From Halorubrum sp. DM2 (GTDB taxonomy: Archaea; Halobacteriota; Halobacteria; Halobacteriales; Haloferacaceae): a stretch of 64,000 bases of DNA. How positions within the stretch are numbered: position 1 is the stretch's first letter; every line of letters begins with the position of its first letter. This document shows, in pieces, positions 10,817 to 20,301 of the stretch. The stretch covers positions 1,609,650 through 1,673,649 of the forward strand of contig NZ_LR594487.1 of assembly GCF_901686465.1 (NCBI RefSeq), in the 5' to 3' direction. The notes under the pieces are model-generated. The model saw only the letters and a list, made by a program, of their open reading frames with translations, ran no database searches and had not been told where the DNA came from. The position numbers and the translations under genes are program-made.

Positions 10817-11943
10817 CAGCCGATCACCTCCGCTATCGCGTCGACCACGCGGTCGGCGTGCTCGCGTTCGACCGTCAGCGGCGGCAGCAGCCGCAGGACG
10901 GTCCGCCCAGCGGGCAGCGCGAGGATCCGGTGGTCGATGGCGAGGTCGCGCAGCAGGCGGTTGGAGCCGCGCCGCACCTCGATCCCGACCATCAGCCCGT
11001 CGCCGCGCACGTCGCGGACGTCGTCGCCGAGGCGGTCGCGGAGTTCGCCGCGGAGGTAGTCGCCGATCTCCTCGGCGTGCGCCGGCAGCTCCTCGCGCTC
11101 GATCACGTCGAGGGTCGCGCCCGCGGCCGCGGAGACGACCGGGCCGCCGGAGAACGTCGAGCCGTGGTCGCCGGCGTCGGCGGCGATCCAGTCGCGACAC
11201 AGCGTCGCGCCGATCGGGAGCCCGCTGCCGAGCCCCTTCGCCGTCGTCAGCACGTCCGGCACCACGTCGTGGCGGTCGGCCGCCCACATCGACCCGGTGC
11301 GGCCCAGTCCCGTCTGGATCTCGTCTACGATCATCGCGGCCCCCGACGTGGCGGTCGCGACCCGGACCGCCTGAAGGTACTCGGTCGAGACGGGGTTGAT
11401 CCCGCCCTCGCCCTGAAGCGGTTCGAGGATGACGGCGGCGGTCTCCTCGTCGACCGCCTCGCGCATCGCCTCGGCGTCGCCGTACTCGACGAACTCCACG
11501 CCGCCGGCGAGGGGACCGAACCCCTCCTTGTACTTCTCCTTCCAGGTGGTCGCGAGGGTCCCCATCGTCCGCCCGTGGAACCCCTGCGTGGTGGCGATTA
11601 TCTTCTCGCGGCCGGTCGCGTGCCGGGCGAACTTCAGCGCGGCCTCGTTGGCCTCCGTGCCGGAGTTACAGAGCCAGACGTTGTCGACGTCGACCGGAGC
11701 GACCTCGGCGAGGCGCTCGTACAGCGCCGTCCGCGCCGCGTGCGGGTACGACGCCTGGACGTACATCAGGTCCTCCAGCTGGCTCGTCGCGGCGTCGACG
11801 ACCTCCGGGTGGCAGTGCCCGACCGGCGTACAGGCGTAGCTCGCGCCGAAGTCGAGGTACTCCGTCCCGTTCGCGTCGGTGAGGTACACGCTGTCGCCGG
11901 AGGCGATCTCGATCGGCTTCTCGGAGAATACGAAGCCGCTCAC
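10816..11943 (-). CDS. argD: Acetylornithine/LysW-semialdehyde aminotransferase
   Basis: The 375-residue protein is a class III PLP aminotransferase. The cofactor pocket is visible as NSGTEANEAALKF, the IVDEIQTGLGRTG segment with the conserved Asp, and the TTAKGLGSG segment with the Schiff-base Lys. It should transaminate the carrier-bound glutamate semialdehyde. It overlaps argB by 4 bases and lysK by 1, so translation is probably coupled. Members of this family often serve arginine and lysine synthesis alike; the surrounding genes point to arginine here. Confidence 0.93.
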   Translation of the reverse strand: MSGFVFSEKPIEIASGDSVYLTDANGTEYLDFGASYACTPVGHCHPEVVDAATSQLEDLMYVQASYPHAARTALYERLAEVAPVDVDNVWLCNSGTEANEAALKFARHATGREKIIATTQGFHGRTMGTLATTWKEKYKEGFGPLAGGVEFVEYGDAEAMREAVDEETAAVILEPLQGEGGINPVSTEYLQAVRVATATSGAAMIVDEIQTGLGRTGSMWAADRHDVVPDVLTTAKGLGSGLPIGATLCRDWIAADAGDHGSTFSGGPVVSAAAGATLDVIEREELPAHAEEIGDYLRGELRDRLGDDVRDVRGDGLMVGIEVRRGSNRLLRDLAIDHRILALPAGRTVLRLLPPLTVEREHADRVVDAIAEVIG

Positions 11944-12863
11944 GCGGTCTCACCTCCGTTTTCCGTCTCCGAGCCGTCCCCGCCCGCCGCTCCGTCCTCA
12001 CCGAGCGCCGACCGCTCTATCGTCGTCCCCGCGCCGCCGAGCGCGGCGACGACCGGGTCGCGGACGTTGGCGTCCGCGATCACGACGCGGCCGGATCCGC
12101 CCGACAGCGCCTCCCTCGCGGCCATCACCTTCTTGCCCATGAACCCCTCGGCGGCGTCCTCGACGGCCGCAAGCTCGTCGGGCGTCGCGGCCGCGTCGAT
12201 GCGCGTCTCGGGGTCGTCCGGGTCGGCGTACACGCCGGACACGTCGGTCAGCAGGACGAGGTCTGCCCCGAGCGCGCCGGCGACGGCCGCGGCCGCGCGG
12301 TCGGCGTCGGCGTTGACGGGAGTGACCTCGCCGTCGCCCTCGTCGCCCGCCATCGGCGGCGAGACGACGGGCGTGTAGCCGTCTTCGAGGAGCCCGGCGA
12401 GGAGGGCGGCGTTCACCGACTCGATCGTCCCCGAGTGGTCGCCGCGGCGGATCTTCCTCTTGCCGTCCTCGACGACGCGGACGGCCGACTTGCGCGGTCC
12501 CGAGAGGAGGCCACCGTCGACGCCGGAGCAGCCGACCGCGTCGACCCCGGCCGACCGGAACTGCGCCGTCAGTTCGGTGTTGAGTTTTCCAGCCATTGCC
12601 ATCGTGAACGCCTCCATCGTCTCCGCGTCGGTGAACCGCCCCGTGACGCCGGAGGCGGACTCGACGTACTCCGGCTCGATTCCGAGCCGTTCGAGCGTCT
12701 CGTCGACGACCGTCGAGCCGCCGTGGACGACGACGACCTCGCGCCCGTTGGCGACTAGGTGCGCCACGTCGCCGACCGCGCCGGCGGGATCGACCGCCTT
12801 CGCGCCGCCGACCTTCACGACGACGGGCGGTTCGGCCGTGGAATCGGATTCGGTCCCGTTCAC
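11940..12863 (-). CDS. argB: Carrier-bound glutamate/aminoadipate kinase
   Basis: This amino-acid kinase of 307 residues should phosphorylate glutamate while it is attached to the carrier protein. The N-terminal VKVGGAKAVDPAG segment and a VVVHGG segment form the expected nucleotide and substrate loops. The length exceeds bacterial N-acetylglutamate kinases slightly, owing to an acidic N-terminus and a Gly/Asp/Glu-rich C-terminal tail. It overlaps argC and argD by 4 bases each (ATGA type). The equivalent gene is called lysZ in lysine-forming species. Confidence 0.92.
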   Translation of the reverse strand: MNGTESDSTAEPPVVVKVGGAKAVDPAGAVGDVAHLVANGREVVVVHGGSTVVDETLERLGIEPEYVESASGVTGRFTDAETMEAFTMAMAGKLNTELTAQFRSAGVDAVGCSGVDGGLLSGPRKSAVRVVEDGKRKIRRGDHSGTIESVNAALLAGLLEDGYTPVVSPPMAGDEGDGEVTPVNADADRAAAAVAGALGADLVLLTDVSGVYADPDDPETRIDAAATPDELAAVEDAAEGFMGKKVMAAREALSGGSGRVVIADANVRDPVVAALGGAGTTIERSALGEDGAAGGDGSETENGGETA

Positions 12864-13909
12864 GGCGATCCCACCGGGTGAAGCCCGTCGAATTCGAGGC
12901 CGGCGGTCTCGTCCAGTCCGAGCGCGACGTTCGCCGCGTGGACGGCCTGTCCCGCCGACCCCTTGGTCATGTTGTCGATCGCGGAGAAGACGACGACCCG
13001 GCGGTTCCCGGGGTCGAGTTCGAAGCCGACTTCGCCGTGGTTCGTCCCGGCGACCGACTTCGGCTCGGGGTAGCGGTAGACGCCGCCCCCGCCCGAGACG
13101 ATCCGCATGAACGGCTCGTCGGCGTAGGCGTCGCGGTACGCCGTCCAGAGGTCTCCCTTCGAGACCGGCTCGTCGGGGAAGACGTGACAGGTCGCGCTCG
13201 CGCCCCGCACCATGTCGACCGCGTGGACGGTGAAGGAGACCGAGATCCCGAGGTACGCCTCGATCTCCGCCTCATGGCGGTGTCCGGTGGGCGCGTACGG
13301 GCGCACGACGCCCGACCGCTCCGGGTGCGAGGACGCCGCGCCGCCGCCCGCGCCGCCCTCCGAGGAGCCGACCTTCACGTCGACGACGACCTCGCCCGCG
13401 TCGGGGCCGAGCGCGCCCGTGTCGACGAGCGGTTTCAGCCCGAGGATCGTCGCGGTCGCATTGCAGCCGCCGCCGGCGATCAGGTCCGCGCCGGGGAGGT
13501 TCTCGCGGTTGAGTTCGGGGAGCGCGTACTCTGCGCGGTCGAGGTACTCCGGCGACTCGTGGCCGTCGTACCACTCGTCGTAGGCGTCGGCCTCGGGCAG
13601 CCGGAAGTCGGCCGAGAGGTCGACGACGGTGTCGGCGGCCTCGAAGAACTCGTCGATCCGGCCCATCGAGACGCCGTGCGGCGTCGCCGCGAACAGCACG
13701 TCGACCGATTCGAGGTCGTCGGGGTCCGAGAAGCGCAGGTCCAGCCCGCGCAGGTTCGGGTGCGAGCGCCCGACGGTCATGTTGTCGGCCGACCGCGAGG
13801 TGGCCTGAACGACCTCGAAGTTCGGGTGGCCGGCGAGGATCCGCAACAGCTCGCCGCCGGTGAAGCCGGTGCCGCCGACGACGCTCGCGGTGTACGTCCC
13901 GTCAGTCAT
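12860..13909 (-). CDS. argC: Carrier-bound glutamyl-phosphate reductase
   Basis: The 349-residue product reduces the acyl phosphate on the carrier protein to the semialdehyde with NADPH. It has an N-terminal Rossmann start (SVVGGTGFTGGELLRIL) and the active-site Cys in GGCNATATILGLKPL. I chose the ATG at 13909 (MTDGTYTAS); the open frame continues upstream but only inside argX. The 4-base overlap with argX matches the rest of the cluster. It corresponds to LysY of the lysine pathway. Confidence 0.94.
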   Translation of the reverse strand: MTDGTYTASVVGGTGFTGGELLRILAGHPNFEVVQATSRSADNMTVGRSHPNLRGLDLRFSDPDDLESVDVLFAATPHGVSMGRIDEFFEAADTVVDLSADFRLPEADAYDEWYDGHESPEYLDRAEYALPELNRENLPGADLIAGGGCNATATILGLKPLVDTGALGPDAGEVVVDVKVGSSEGGAGGGAASSHPERSGVVRPYAPTGHRHEAEIEAYLGISVSFTVHAVDMVRGASATCHVFPDEPVSKGDLWTAYRDAYADEPFMRIVSGGGGVYRYPEPKSVAGTNHGEVGFELDPGNRRVVVFSAIDNMTKGSAGQAVHAANVALGLDETAGLEFDGLHPVGSP

Positions 13910-14808
13910 ATCGTGACCTCCCCGTCGTTGGCCGCCTCGACCGCCTTCGTCTCCAGCCAGTCGACCACTCTCGCCGGCACGTCGACCTCGGTGGCCGAAT
14001 CGAGCGCCTTGAACTCGACGGTGTGGTTCACCTCGTGGACGGTGTAGTCGTCGGGGACGCCGTCGCCGTCCTCGTCGACGCCGACTTCCATCAGGTCGAC
14101 GCCGAGCATGCCGCCGCCGACCGCATCGGAGGCGCGTTCGACCAGCTCGGTCGCGCGCTCGTCGAGCTCGAACGACTCCGTCTCGCCGCCCTTCGCGGCG
14201 TTGGTGAGCCAGTGCTCCGAGGAGCGCGTCATCGCGGCGACCGGCTCGCCGTCGACCGCCAGTACGCGAACGTCGCGGCCGGGCTTGTCGACGAACTCCT
14301 GGACGTAGAACACCTTGTGCTCGTAGTGGCCGAGCGTCTCCTTGTGCTCTAAGATCGCCTCGGCGGCGTTCCGCGAGTCGATCTTCGCCATCAGCCGCCC
14401 CCACGAGCCGGTGACCGGCTTGAGGACGCAGGGATAGCCGAACGACTCGATCGCTTCGAGGGCGGCCTCCTTGGTGAACGCCACCTCCGTCGCCGGGGTC
14501 GGGATGTCCGCTTCCGCGAGCGCGAGCGAGTTCTTCGCCTTGTCGGCGCAGATATCGCCCGTCTCGGGGGAGTTCACCACAGGGACGCCGTAGCTGTCGA
14601 TAAAGCGCGTCGCGTACAGCGACCGGCTCGTCGACAGGCAGCGGTCGACGACGATGTCGAGGTCGTCGACCGCGGCGGTCGTCGACTCCAGCCCGAACCG
14701 CTCCTTGCGGACGTCGATCTTCTCGACCTCGTGGCCGCGCTCGCGGAGTTCGCCGAGAAGCAGTTTCTCGTCTTTCCGTATCCGTGAGTAGAGGACGCCT
14801 ACGCGCAT
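13906..14808 (-). CDS. argX: Glutamate--ArgW ligase (LysX/ArgX family)
   Basis: The 300-residue ATP-grasp enzyme should join the alpha-amino group of glutamate to the C-terminal Glu of the carrier protein, the committing step of this pathway. ATP-grasp features include the CVLKPVTGSWGR strand-loop, the FVQEF-like segment (FYVQEFVDKPGRD) and an EVNHTVEFK metal-binding region near the C-terminus. RimK/LysX family members share this fold. It lies 79 bases after argW and overlaps argC by 4 bases. The glutamate preference is inferred from the arginine gene context, not read from a specificity motif. Confidence 0.92.
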   Translation of the reverse strand: MRVGVLYSRIRKDEKLLLGELRERGHEVEKIDVRKERFGLESTTAAVDDLDIVVDRCLSTSRSLYATRFIDSYGVPVVNSPETGDICADKAKNSLALAEADIPTPATEVAFTKEAALEAIESFGYPCVLKPVTGSWGRLMAKIDSRNAAEAILEHKETLGHYEHKVFYVQEFVDKPGRDVRVLAVDGEPVAAMTRSSEHWLTNAAKGGETESFELDERATELVERASDAVGGGMLGVDLMEVGVDEDGDGVPDDYTVHEVNHTVEFKALDSATEVDVPARVVDWLETKAVEAANDGEVTI

Positions 14809-14887
14809 GTCGATCCCCCTCCGTTCGCATCGGCTCTCACGCGCATGCGTACCACTCGCGTGTCGAGTCCGCGGCGCTCGTCGCCAT

Positions 14888-15076
14888 CTACTCGCCCCAG
14901 TCCTCCTCCAGTTCGGGTGCCTCCTCCAAGACGACGGGATCGAGCGAGATCACTTCGAGTTCGGTCCCGGTGACCGGACTGTCGATGATCTCGCCGACCT
15001 CGACGTCGGCCGGGAGTTCGATCTCTTCGCCCGTGATCGGGTCCTCCGCCACCAGCGTGTCGGTGTCGCTCGTCAT
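14888..15076 (-). CDS. argW: Amino-group carrier protein ArgW/LysW without zinc cysteines
   Basis: This small acidic protein (62 residues from MTSDTDTLV) is the carrier on which arginine intermediates are built. It keeps the family's central VGEIIDSP pattern and the exact C-terminal Glu-Asp-Trp-Gly-Glu, whose last Glu is the attachment point. Typical LysW proteins have two CPxCG knuckles binding zinc; here they read DPITG and SPVTG, and the protein contains no Cys. I prefer ATG 15076 over an in-frame start ten codons upstream because a TATA-like box at 15104-15109 fits a leaderless message. Confidence 0.88.
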   Translation of the reverse strand: MTSDTDTLVAEDPITGEEIELPADVEVGEIIDSPVTGTELEVISLDPVVLEEAPELEEDWGE

Positions 15077-15103
15077 CGTGCCCCGTTCTCGGCGACGGGA
15101 ACC

Positions 15104-15109
15104 CATAAA
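15104..15109 (-). promoter_or_regulatory. TATA box of the argWXCBD-lysK-argF operon
   Basis: On the minus strand the sequence AACCTTTATGGG places a TATA-like element about 28-30 bases before the argW ATG at 15076. The gap between argH and argW (15077-15309) holds no gene but would allow this second, internal promoter. The operon could therefore be read from here as well as from the argG promoter. Confidence 0.5.
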
Positions 15110-15309
15110 GGTTCCGAACTTACCAAATAAATTACACTAACCAAAGCATCGGCTACCGAAAGGAACGCGGCCGAAGGCGGCCGAACGAGACTGGATGTCA
15201 GACTTCAATAATCAGTTCGCCCCCTCGCGGGAACGGGGTCGCGGCCGGCGGTCGCGGACCGACCGCCGACCGCGGCGGTCGTCGCATCCGGTCGGGCTGT
15301 GGCGAATGG

Positions 15310-16848
15310 TCACTCATACGTCGCCACCTCCGCGTCGAGCGCGTCGTCGGCCGCCGCGAGTCCCTCGCGGCGCTCGTCGAGCGCCGCCGCGTCCGCGTCG
15401 ATCCCCGCGGTCGCGGCCGCCAGTTCCTCGGCGACCGCCGCGGGGGCCGGCCCACCGGCGGAGTTGCGGCTCGCGACGCTCTCGGCCGGATCGAGGACGC
15501 GTTCCACCGCCTCGCGGGACACGCGCTCGAAGAGGGACTCGCCCAGCACGGTCCGTGCGGCCTCGTCAACTTTTGCGGCGGCCGTCGCGGGGTCGTCGCC
15601 GTCCGCGACCTCGGTCGCCGCGCTCGCGACGATCTCGTGGGCGGTCCGGAACGGGAGGCCGTTCGCCGCGAGCAGGTCCGCGACACCCGTCGCGGTCGAG
15701 AATCCCTCGCCCGCGGCGGCCCCGAGTGCGGCCTCGTCCCAGTCGGCGGTCGCGACCGCGCCCGCCGCGACCTCGGTCGCCTCGCGCACGTCGTCGGCGA
15801 TCGCGAAGACGCTCGCGTGGGCGCGCTGGAGGTCGCGGTTGTAGGCGCGCGGCAGTCCCTTCAGCAGGCTCAGGGTCCCGGTCGCCTCGCCGATCGCCGT
15901 CCCCGCGACGCCCCGGGTCAGCTCCAGCGTGTCGGGGTTCTTCTTCTGGGGCATGATCGATGAGGTGGAGGCGTACGCGTCCGACAGCTCCACGACCCCC
16001 TTGTTCGAGAACACGATCAGGTCCTCCGCCAGCCCCGACAGCGTCGTCGCGAGCGTCGCGAGCGCGCTCGCGGACTCCGCGAGGAAGTCGCGCCCGGAGA
16101 CGGCGTCCGTCGAGTTGCGGACCGTCCCGTCGAACCCGAGCAGCGCCGCGGTCCGGCCGCGGTCGACGTCGAAAGGCGTCCCCGCGAACGCGGCCGCGCC
16201 GAGCGGCGACCGGTTCACCCGGTCGTACGCGTCGACCAGCCGCTCCGTGTCGCGGGCGAGCGCGCCCTCGTAGGAGCACAGGTAGTGCGCGACCGTCGTC
16301 GGCTGGGCCGGCTGGAGGTGGGTGTAGCCGGGCATCACCGTCTCGGTGTGTTCCTCTGCGGTCTCGACGAGCGCCTCCCGAGCGGTGACGGTCGCTTCGA
16401 TCGCCACGAGCAGGTCCTCGCGCAGCCGGTAGCGGATACAGGTCGCCACCTCGTCGTTGCGCGAGCGCGCGGTGTGCATCCGTCCGCCGTCGGGGCCGAC
16501 CCGATCGATGACGGCGGTCTCTATCGCCTCGTGGACGTCCTCGCCGTCCGGGAGCGCGCCGTGGCCGGCCGCCTCCACGTCGTCGAGCGCGCTCAGGATC
16601 TCACCCGCGACCACGTCGTCGACGATCCCCTGTTCCGCGAGCATCACCACGTGCGCGCGGTCGACTGCGAGGTCCGCCTCGAAGATGGCCTCGTCGGCGG
16701 CGAGGCTCGACATGAACTCGCGGGCGGGGCCGCCGCTGAAGCGGTCGCGGCGGACGGCGGTGCCGCCGCCGCCGTCGCCGTCGTCACCCACGTCGCCGTT
16801 GGCGTCGCCCGCGCTCGCGTCGGTCGCGCCGGGATCGTCGTCGGTCAT
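15310..16848 (-). CDS. argH: Argininosuccinate lyase
   Basis: The 512-residue enzyme splits argininosuccinate into arginine and fumarate. The fumarase/lyase signature SSIMPQKKNPD lies near residue 295, and the N-terminal RFSGGPA and the TGYTHLQPAQPT-like stretch (MPGYTHLQPAQPT) are present. An acidic Gly/Asp-rich N-terminal tail of about 30 residues is unusual against bacterial homologues but ordinary for haloarchaea. The start ATG at 16848 directly abuts the argG stop. It is the second gene of the arginine cluster. Confidence 0.95.
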   Translation of the reverse strand: MTDDDPGATDASAGDANGDVGDDGDGGGGTAVRRDRFSGGPAREFMSSLAADEAIFEADLAVDRAHVVMLAEQGIVDDVVAGEILSALDDVEAAGHGALPDGEDVHEAIETAVIDRVGPDGGRMHTARSRNDEVATCIRYRLREDLLVAIEATVTAREALVETAEEHTETVMPGYTHLQPAQPTTVAHYLCSYEGALARDTERLVDAYDRVNRSPLGAAAFAGTPFDVDRGRTAALLGFDGTVRNSTDAVSGRDFLAESASALATLATTLSGLAEDLIVFSNKGVVELSDAYASTSSIMPQKKNPDTLELTRGVAGTAIGEATGTLSLLKGLPRAYNRDLQRAHASVFAIADDVREATEVAAGAVATADWDEAALGAAAGEGFSTATGVADLLAANGLPFRTAHEIVASAATEVADGDDPATAAAKVDEAARTVLGESLFERVSREAVERVLDPAESVASRNSAGGPAPAAVAEELAAATAGIDADAAALDERREGLAAADDALDAEVATYE

Positions 16849-18084
16849 TCAGTTCTCGTCGGTCTCGGCGGCGGCTCCCGACCCGTCGGTCGCGAGTTCG
16901 GGCTTCTCGACCCCCGCCTTCACGTCGTTGGCGAGGCGCTCCTGAAGCCCGTGGTACTTCGCGACGCCCGTCGCGTCCGACTGGGCGATGCCGGCGACGT
17001 CCTCGGTGTTGAACGAGGCCATCTCCTCGGAGTAGACGGCGTACTCGGAGTCGCGGGCGACGACGCGGCAGTCGCCGCCGGACACCTTCACCGTCGCCGT
17101 GCCGGTCACCACGTCCTGCGTCTCGTCGACGAAGGCGTTCAGCGCGTCGACGACCGGTGCGAACACGAGCCCCTGATACGCCTTCTCGGACCACTCCTGT
17201 TCGATCCCCTTCTTGAACGAGCGCTCGTTTTTCGTGAGAACGAGGTCTTCGAGCGCCTGATGCGCGGTGAGGAGGACGGTCGCGGCCGGGTGCTCGTAGT
17301 TCTCGCGCACCTTCAGGCCGAGCATGCGGTCCTCCATCACGTCGGTGCGGCCGACGCCGTAGCCGCCGGCGTATTCGTTGAGATGCTGGATGAGCGGGAC
17401 CGGGTCCATCGCCTCGCCGTCGACGGCGACCGGAACGCCCTCCTCGAAGGTCACCTCGATGGTGGTCTCCCCTTCCGGCTCCGCGGTCCACTCGTAGATG
17501 TCCTCCGGCGGCTCGTAGTCCGGGTTCTCCAGTTTCCCGCCCTCGACCGCGCGCGACCAGATGTTCTCGTCGATGGACCAGACGCCGCCGTCGCCGGCCT
17601 CGACGGGCAGGTCCTTCTCGGCGGCGTAGTCGATCTCCCACTCGCGGGTGAGCCCGAGTTCGCGCACGGGAGCGATCACTTCCAAGTCGGAGCCGCGCCA
17701 GACGGCCTCGAACCGGAGCTGGTCGTTGCCCTTGCCCGTACAGCCGTGGGCGATGGCGTCACAGCCCTGCTCCTCGGCGACCCCGAGGATCGCCTCGGCG
17801 ATAACCGGGCGCGCGAGGGCGGTCCCGAGCGGGTAGCCCTGATAGCTGGCGTTCGACTTCACCGCGTCGAAACAGAGGTCCGCGAACTCGTCTTTCGCGT
17901 CGACGACGTGGAGGTCGAGCCCCAGCGCCTCGGCGGTCTCCTCGGCCTCGTCGAACTCCTCGGTCGGCTGGCCGACGTCGACGTTGACGCCGATGACCTC
18001 GTCGTAGCCGTACTCCTCTTTCAGTAGCGGTACGCAGACCGTGGTGTCGAGTCCCCCGCTGAACGCGAGTGCAACGCTCGTCAT
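16849..18084 (-). CDS. argG: Argininosuccinate synthase
   Basis: ArgG condenses citrulline and aspartate with ATP. The N-type PP-loop, ALAFSGGLDTTVC, is at the N-terminus, and the protein is about 411 residues from the ATG at 18084 (MTSVALAF). A GTG five codons upstream is possible, but a TTTAAG element at 18109-18115 lies about 28 bases from the ATG, as expected for a leaderless message. This is the first gene of the minus-strand cluster. The C-terminal 15 residues are an acidic tail typical of halophiles. Confidence 0.95.
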   Translation of the reverse strand: MTSVALAFSGGLDTTVCVPLLKEEYGYDEVIGVNVDVGQPTEEFDEAEETAEALGLDLHVVDAKDEFADLCFDAVKSNASYQGYPLGTALARPVIAEAILGVAEEQGCDAIAHGCTGKGNDQLRFEAVWRGSDLEVIAPVRELGLTREWEIDYAAEKDLPVEAGDGGVWSIDENIWSRAVEGGKLENPDYEPPEDIYEWTAEPEGETTIEVTFEEGVPVAVDGEAMDPVPLIQHLNEYAGGYGVGRTDVMEDRMLGLKVRENYEHPAATVLLTAHQALEDLVLTKNERSFKKGIEQEWSEKAYQGLVFAPVVDALNAFVDETQDVVTGTATVKVSGGDCRVVARDSEYAVYSEEMASFNTEDVAGIAQSDATGVAKYHGLQERLANDVKAGVEKPELATDGSGAAAETDEN

Positions 18085-18108
18085 TACCGGAGGAGACACG
18101 GCCTATGC

Positions 18109-18115
18109 CCTTAAA
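18109..18115 (-). promoter_or_regulatory. TATA-like element of argGH
   Basis: The minus strand reads CTGAATTTAAGGGC about 28 bases before the argG ATG. This is the expected spacing for a leaderless haloarchaeal transcript. No operator could be recognised with confidence. Confidence 0.45.
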
Positions 18116-18463
18116 TTCAGCGGTTTCATATTTGTAAGAAAAAAATTGAGCGGTCGCTCACGGAGACTACAGTCGAGACTCCACGGAACGAAACGGCGCG
18201 AACGCGACGAGGGATGAAGTGTTAGTGGCCCGAAGGGCCTCGTCGTCGCGCCGCGCCGGAAGCCGGTCGCGGCGGTCGGACGTCTCGTCGCGGTCGCAGG
18301 GCTCGTCGGTCTCGGAGGAGGCCGGCGTCGAGACGAGCCGCTGCGGTCATCGGGTAAACGTTGCCACGCTCTCGTATAAAAGCGTTCCGTAACCCTCCGC
18401 GTCTCGGACGGATCTCCTCGTCCCAGCGGCTCGTGAACTGACGGCGTGACCGTCGCGAGCAGC

Positions 18464-18593
18464 GTCGAAGCCCCAGTCGCTCGGTACAACATAGTTGCTG
18501 CTGAGGACACGACCGCCGAAGCCCCAGCCGCTCGGCGATACGGGAGTGCTTTTGTCGAGAGCAACTTCGTGACTGAGACCGCCGAAGCCCCAG
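18464..18593 (+). repeat. Three CGAAGCCCCAG units before element copy B
   Basis: The core occurs as GTCGAAGCCCCAG at 18464-18476, then as GCCGAAGCCCCAG at 18515-18527 and 18581-18593. The last two are 66 bases apart, the same period as in front of copy A. Read on the minus strand, each core contains GCTTCGGC (or a variant), a UUCG tetraloop hairpin in RNA. A TATAAAA word at 18375-18381 lies further upstream. The stretch 18116-18463 shows no gene I can support. Confidence 0.6.
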
Positions 18594-18831
18594 TCGCGAG
18601 GCGGCCGCACGCTCGTTGCGGTCCTCGTCGCTCACTCCGTTCGCTCCTGCGGTCCTTACTTCGCCTGCGCCCGCCTCGCGACTGCCCCTTCGATTCCCAC
18701 CCCGCACAGCACCGCAACCGCACCTCACGCCTCCCCAGCCTCGTCGCTGGCGGTCTTCGCTTCGCTCGACCGCCAGCGACTCCCTCGCGCGGGCTCCTCG
18801 CGGCCGCCGAGGGCGGCCGCTCGCAGGCGCG
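18591..18831. repeat. Structured dispersed element, copy B
   Basis: This is the second copy of the block at 8423-8660, in the same orientation. Stem I pairs 18591-18609 with 18666-18684 (18 of 19 pairs), stem II pairs 18743-18755 with 18768-18780 (13 perfect pairs), and stem III pairs 18800-18808 with 18812-18820 (9 pairs). Against copy A, stem I has four compensatory pair changes and one broken pair, stem II four compensatory changes, and stem III one. The linking sequences are far more alike. It lies between argG and the 3' end of hemL, so the two copies bracket the arginine genes. Confidence 0.7.
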
Positions 18832-18862
18832 CGCCGACCGCATTCTTTCGATTCTCGCGTGT

Positions 18863-20200
18863 TCAGATCGCTTCGCGGTACGCCTCCAGCGTCCGCTCGA
18901 CGTCCTCCTCCGTGTGCGCGTAGGAGGTGAACTGGCACTCGAATTGGTTCGCGGTGAGGAACACGCCCCGGTCTTTCATCTCCTGCCAGAACACGCGCTC
19001 CCACCGGTCGGTCGCGGCCGCGGCGACGTCCGCGCCGGTCTTCGGGCAGGTCTCGTAGCGGGCGCAGTCGGGGTTCTGCCGACAGCCGCCCGCACAGCAG
19101 GCGTCGACGTCGTCGGGCGCGTCGCGTGTGAACACCGTCTTGAACATCGAGTCGGTGCCGACGACGGTGTACTCCGGGGCGCGCTCCGCGCAGATCTCGG
19201 CTATTCCCTCACGGAGCTTCCGGCCGAGCCGGTTGACGTGCTCGTACACGTCGTTCTCGGCGGCGTACTCCAGCGTCGCCTTCCCCGCGGCCATCGTCAC
19301 TGGGTGGCCGGAGAAGGTGCCCGACTGGAACACGTCGCCCGCGGGCGTGAACCGCTCGATGATCTCCGCTTTCCCGCCGATTGCGCCGACCGGGAACCCG
19401 CCGCCGATGATCTTGCCGAAGGTAGTCACGTCCGGCGTCACGCCGAACTTCGACTGCGCGCAGCCCAGCCCGCCGACGCGGAACCCCGTGATCACCTCGT
19501 CGAAGACCAGCAGCGAGCTGTAGTCGTCACAGAGGTCCCGGAGCGTCTCGTGGTAGCCGTCGATCGGGGCGACGATGCCGGTGTTGGCTAAGATTGGCTC
19601 GACGAGGACGGCGGCGATGTCGTCGCCGTGTTCGGCGAACACCTCCTTGGCCGCCTGCGGGTCGTTGAACGGGATCGGGAGGGTGTGTTCGGCGAACTCT
19701 TCCGGGATCCCCTTCGTCGACGGGTGGGGGTCGTCCGCCGACCCCTCCACGAGCGTCGACTCCTGTGCGCCGTGGTAGCCGCCCTGCATCACGACGATCT
19801 TGTCGCGGCCGGTGTGGCCGCGCGCGAGCCGCACAGCCGAGACGGTCGCCTCCGTCCCCGAGTTGACGAAGCGGATCGACTCGACGCTCGGGACGTGTCG
19901 CGCCACGAACTCGGCGTGTTCGACCTCGATCTCCGTCGGCGCGCCGTACATCGGTCCCTCCGCGACGTGCGACTGGACCGCGGCTTCGACCGGGTCCGGG
20001 AGGTCGTGGCCGTACAGGAGCGGCCCGTACCCCATCACCCAGTCGACGTAGCGGTTGCCGTCCGCGTCGATCACGTGCCCGCCGTCGCCGCGCTCGATAA
20101 AGAACGGGTGCGGCATGTTCGCCCGGACCGAGGAGTTGACCCCGCCCGGCATGACCGACAGCGCGCGGTCGTACAGCCCGCGCGAGCGCTCGTGGTTCAT
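18863..20200 (-). CDS. hemL: Glutamate-1-semialdehyde 2,1-aminomutase
   Basis: The 445-residue PLP enzyme forms 5-aminolevulinate, the first dedicated tetrapyrrole intermediate. The [11 protein letters not shown] segment carries the cofactor Asp, and [14 protein letters not shown] carries the Schiff-base Lys. A Cys-rich insert near residues 365-390 ([12 protein letters not shown]) is notable, and the rest is standard for the family. Start ATG 20200 and length agree with homologues. It appears to be a single-gene unit, separated by 101 bases from the amt gene upstream. Confidence 0.95.
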   Translation of the reverse strand: MNHERSRGLYDRALSVMPGGVNSSVRANMPHPFFIERGDGGHVIDADGNRYVDWVMGYGPLLYGHDLPDPVEAAVQSHVAEGPMYGAPTEIEVEHAEFVARHVPSVESIRFVNSGTEATVSAVRLARGHTGRDKIVVMQGGYHGAQESTLVEGSADDPHPSTKGIPEEFAEHTLPIPFNDPQAAKEVFAEHGDDIAAVLVEPILANTGIVAPIDGYHETLRDLCDDYSSLLVFDEVITGFRVGGLGCAQSKFGVTPDVTTFGKIIGGGFPVGAIGGKAEIIERFTPAGDVFQSGTFSGHPVTMAAGKATLEYAAENDVYEHVNRLGRKLREGIAEICAERAPEYTVVGTDSMFKTVFTRDAPDDVDACCAGGCRQNPDCARYETCPKTGADVAAAATDRWERVFWQEMKDRGVFLTANQFECQFTSYAHTEEDVERTLEAYREAI

Positions 20201-20301
20201 GTCCGAACGGTTGGGTCGGCGGGCTGAAAGTAGTTGCCGAACCGGTCGCGTCCGGTTCGGATCCGCAAAAAAAGCGGCCGGTCAGTTCGTGCGCTACGCG
20301 C

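Noticed and set aside
18222-18350. 42-residue leaderless frame on the minus strand
   Set aside because: A TATA-like box is well placed, but the product is Arg/Ala-rich shadow-type sequence and overlaps a GC-rich noncoding region beside the repeat element.
18464-18593. Regular short repeats suggestive of a CRISPR array
   Set aside because: Only three cores of 11-13 bases with unequal gaps (51 and 66 bases), no full-length repeat identity, and the same core occurs at another locus attached to a hairpin element.
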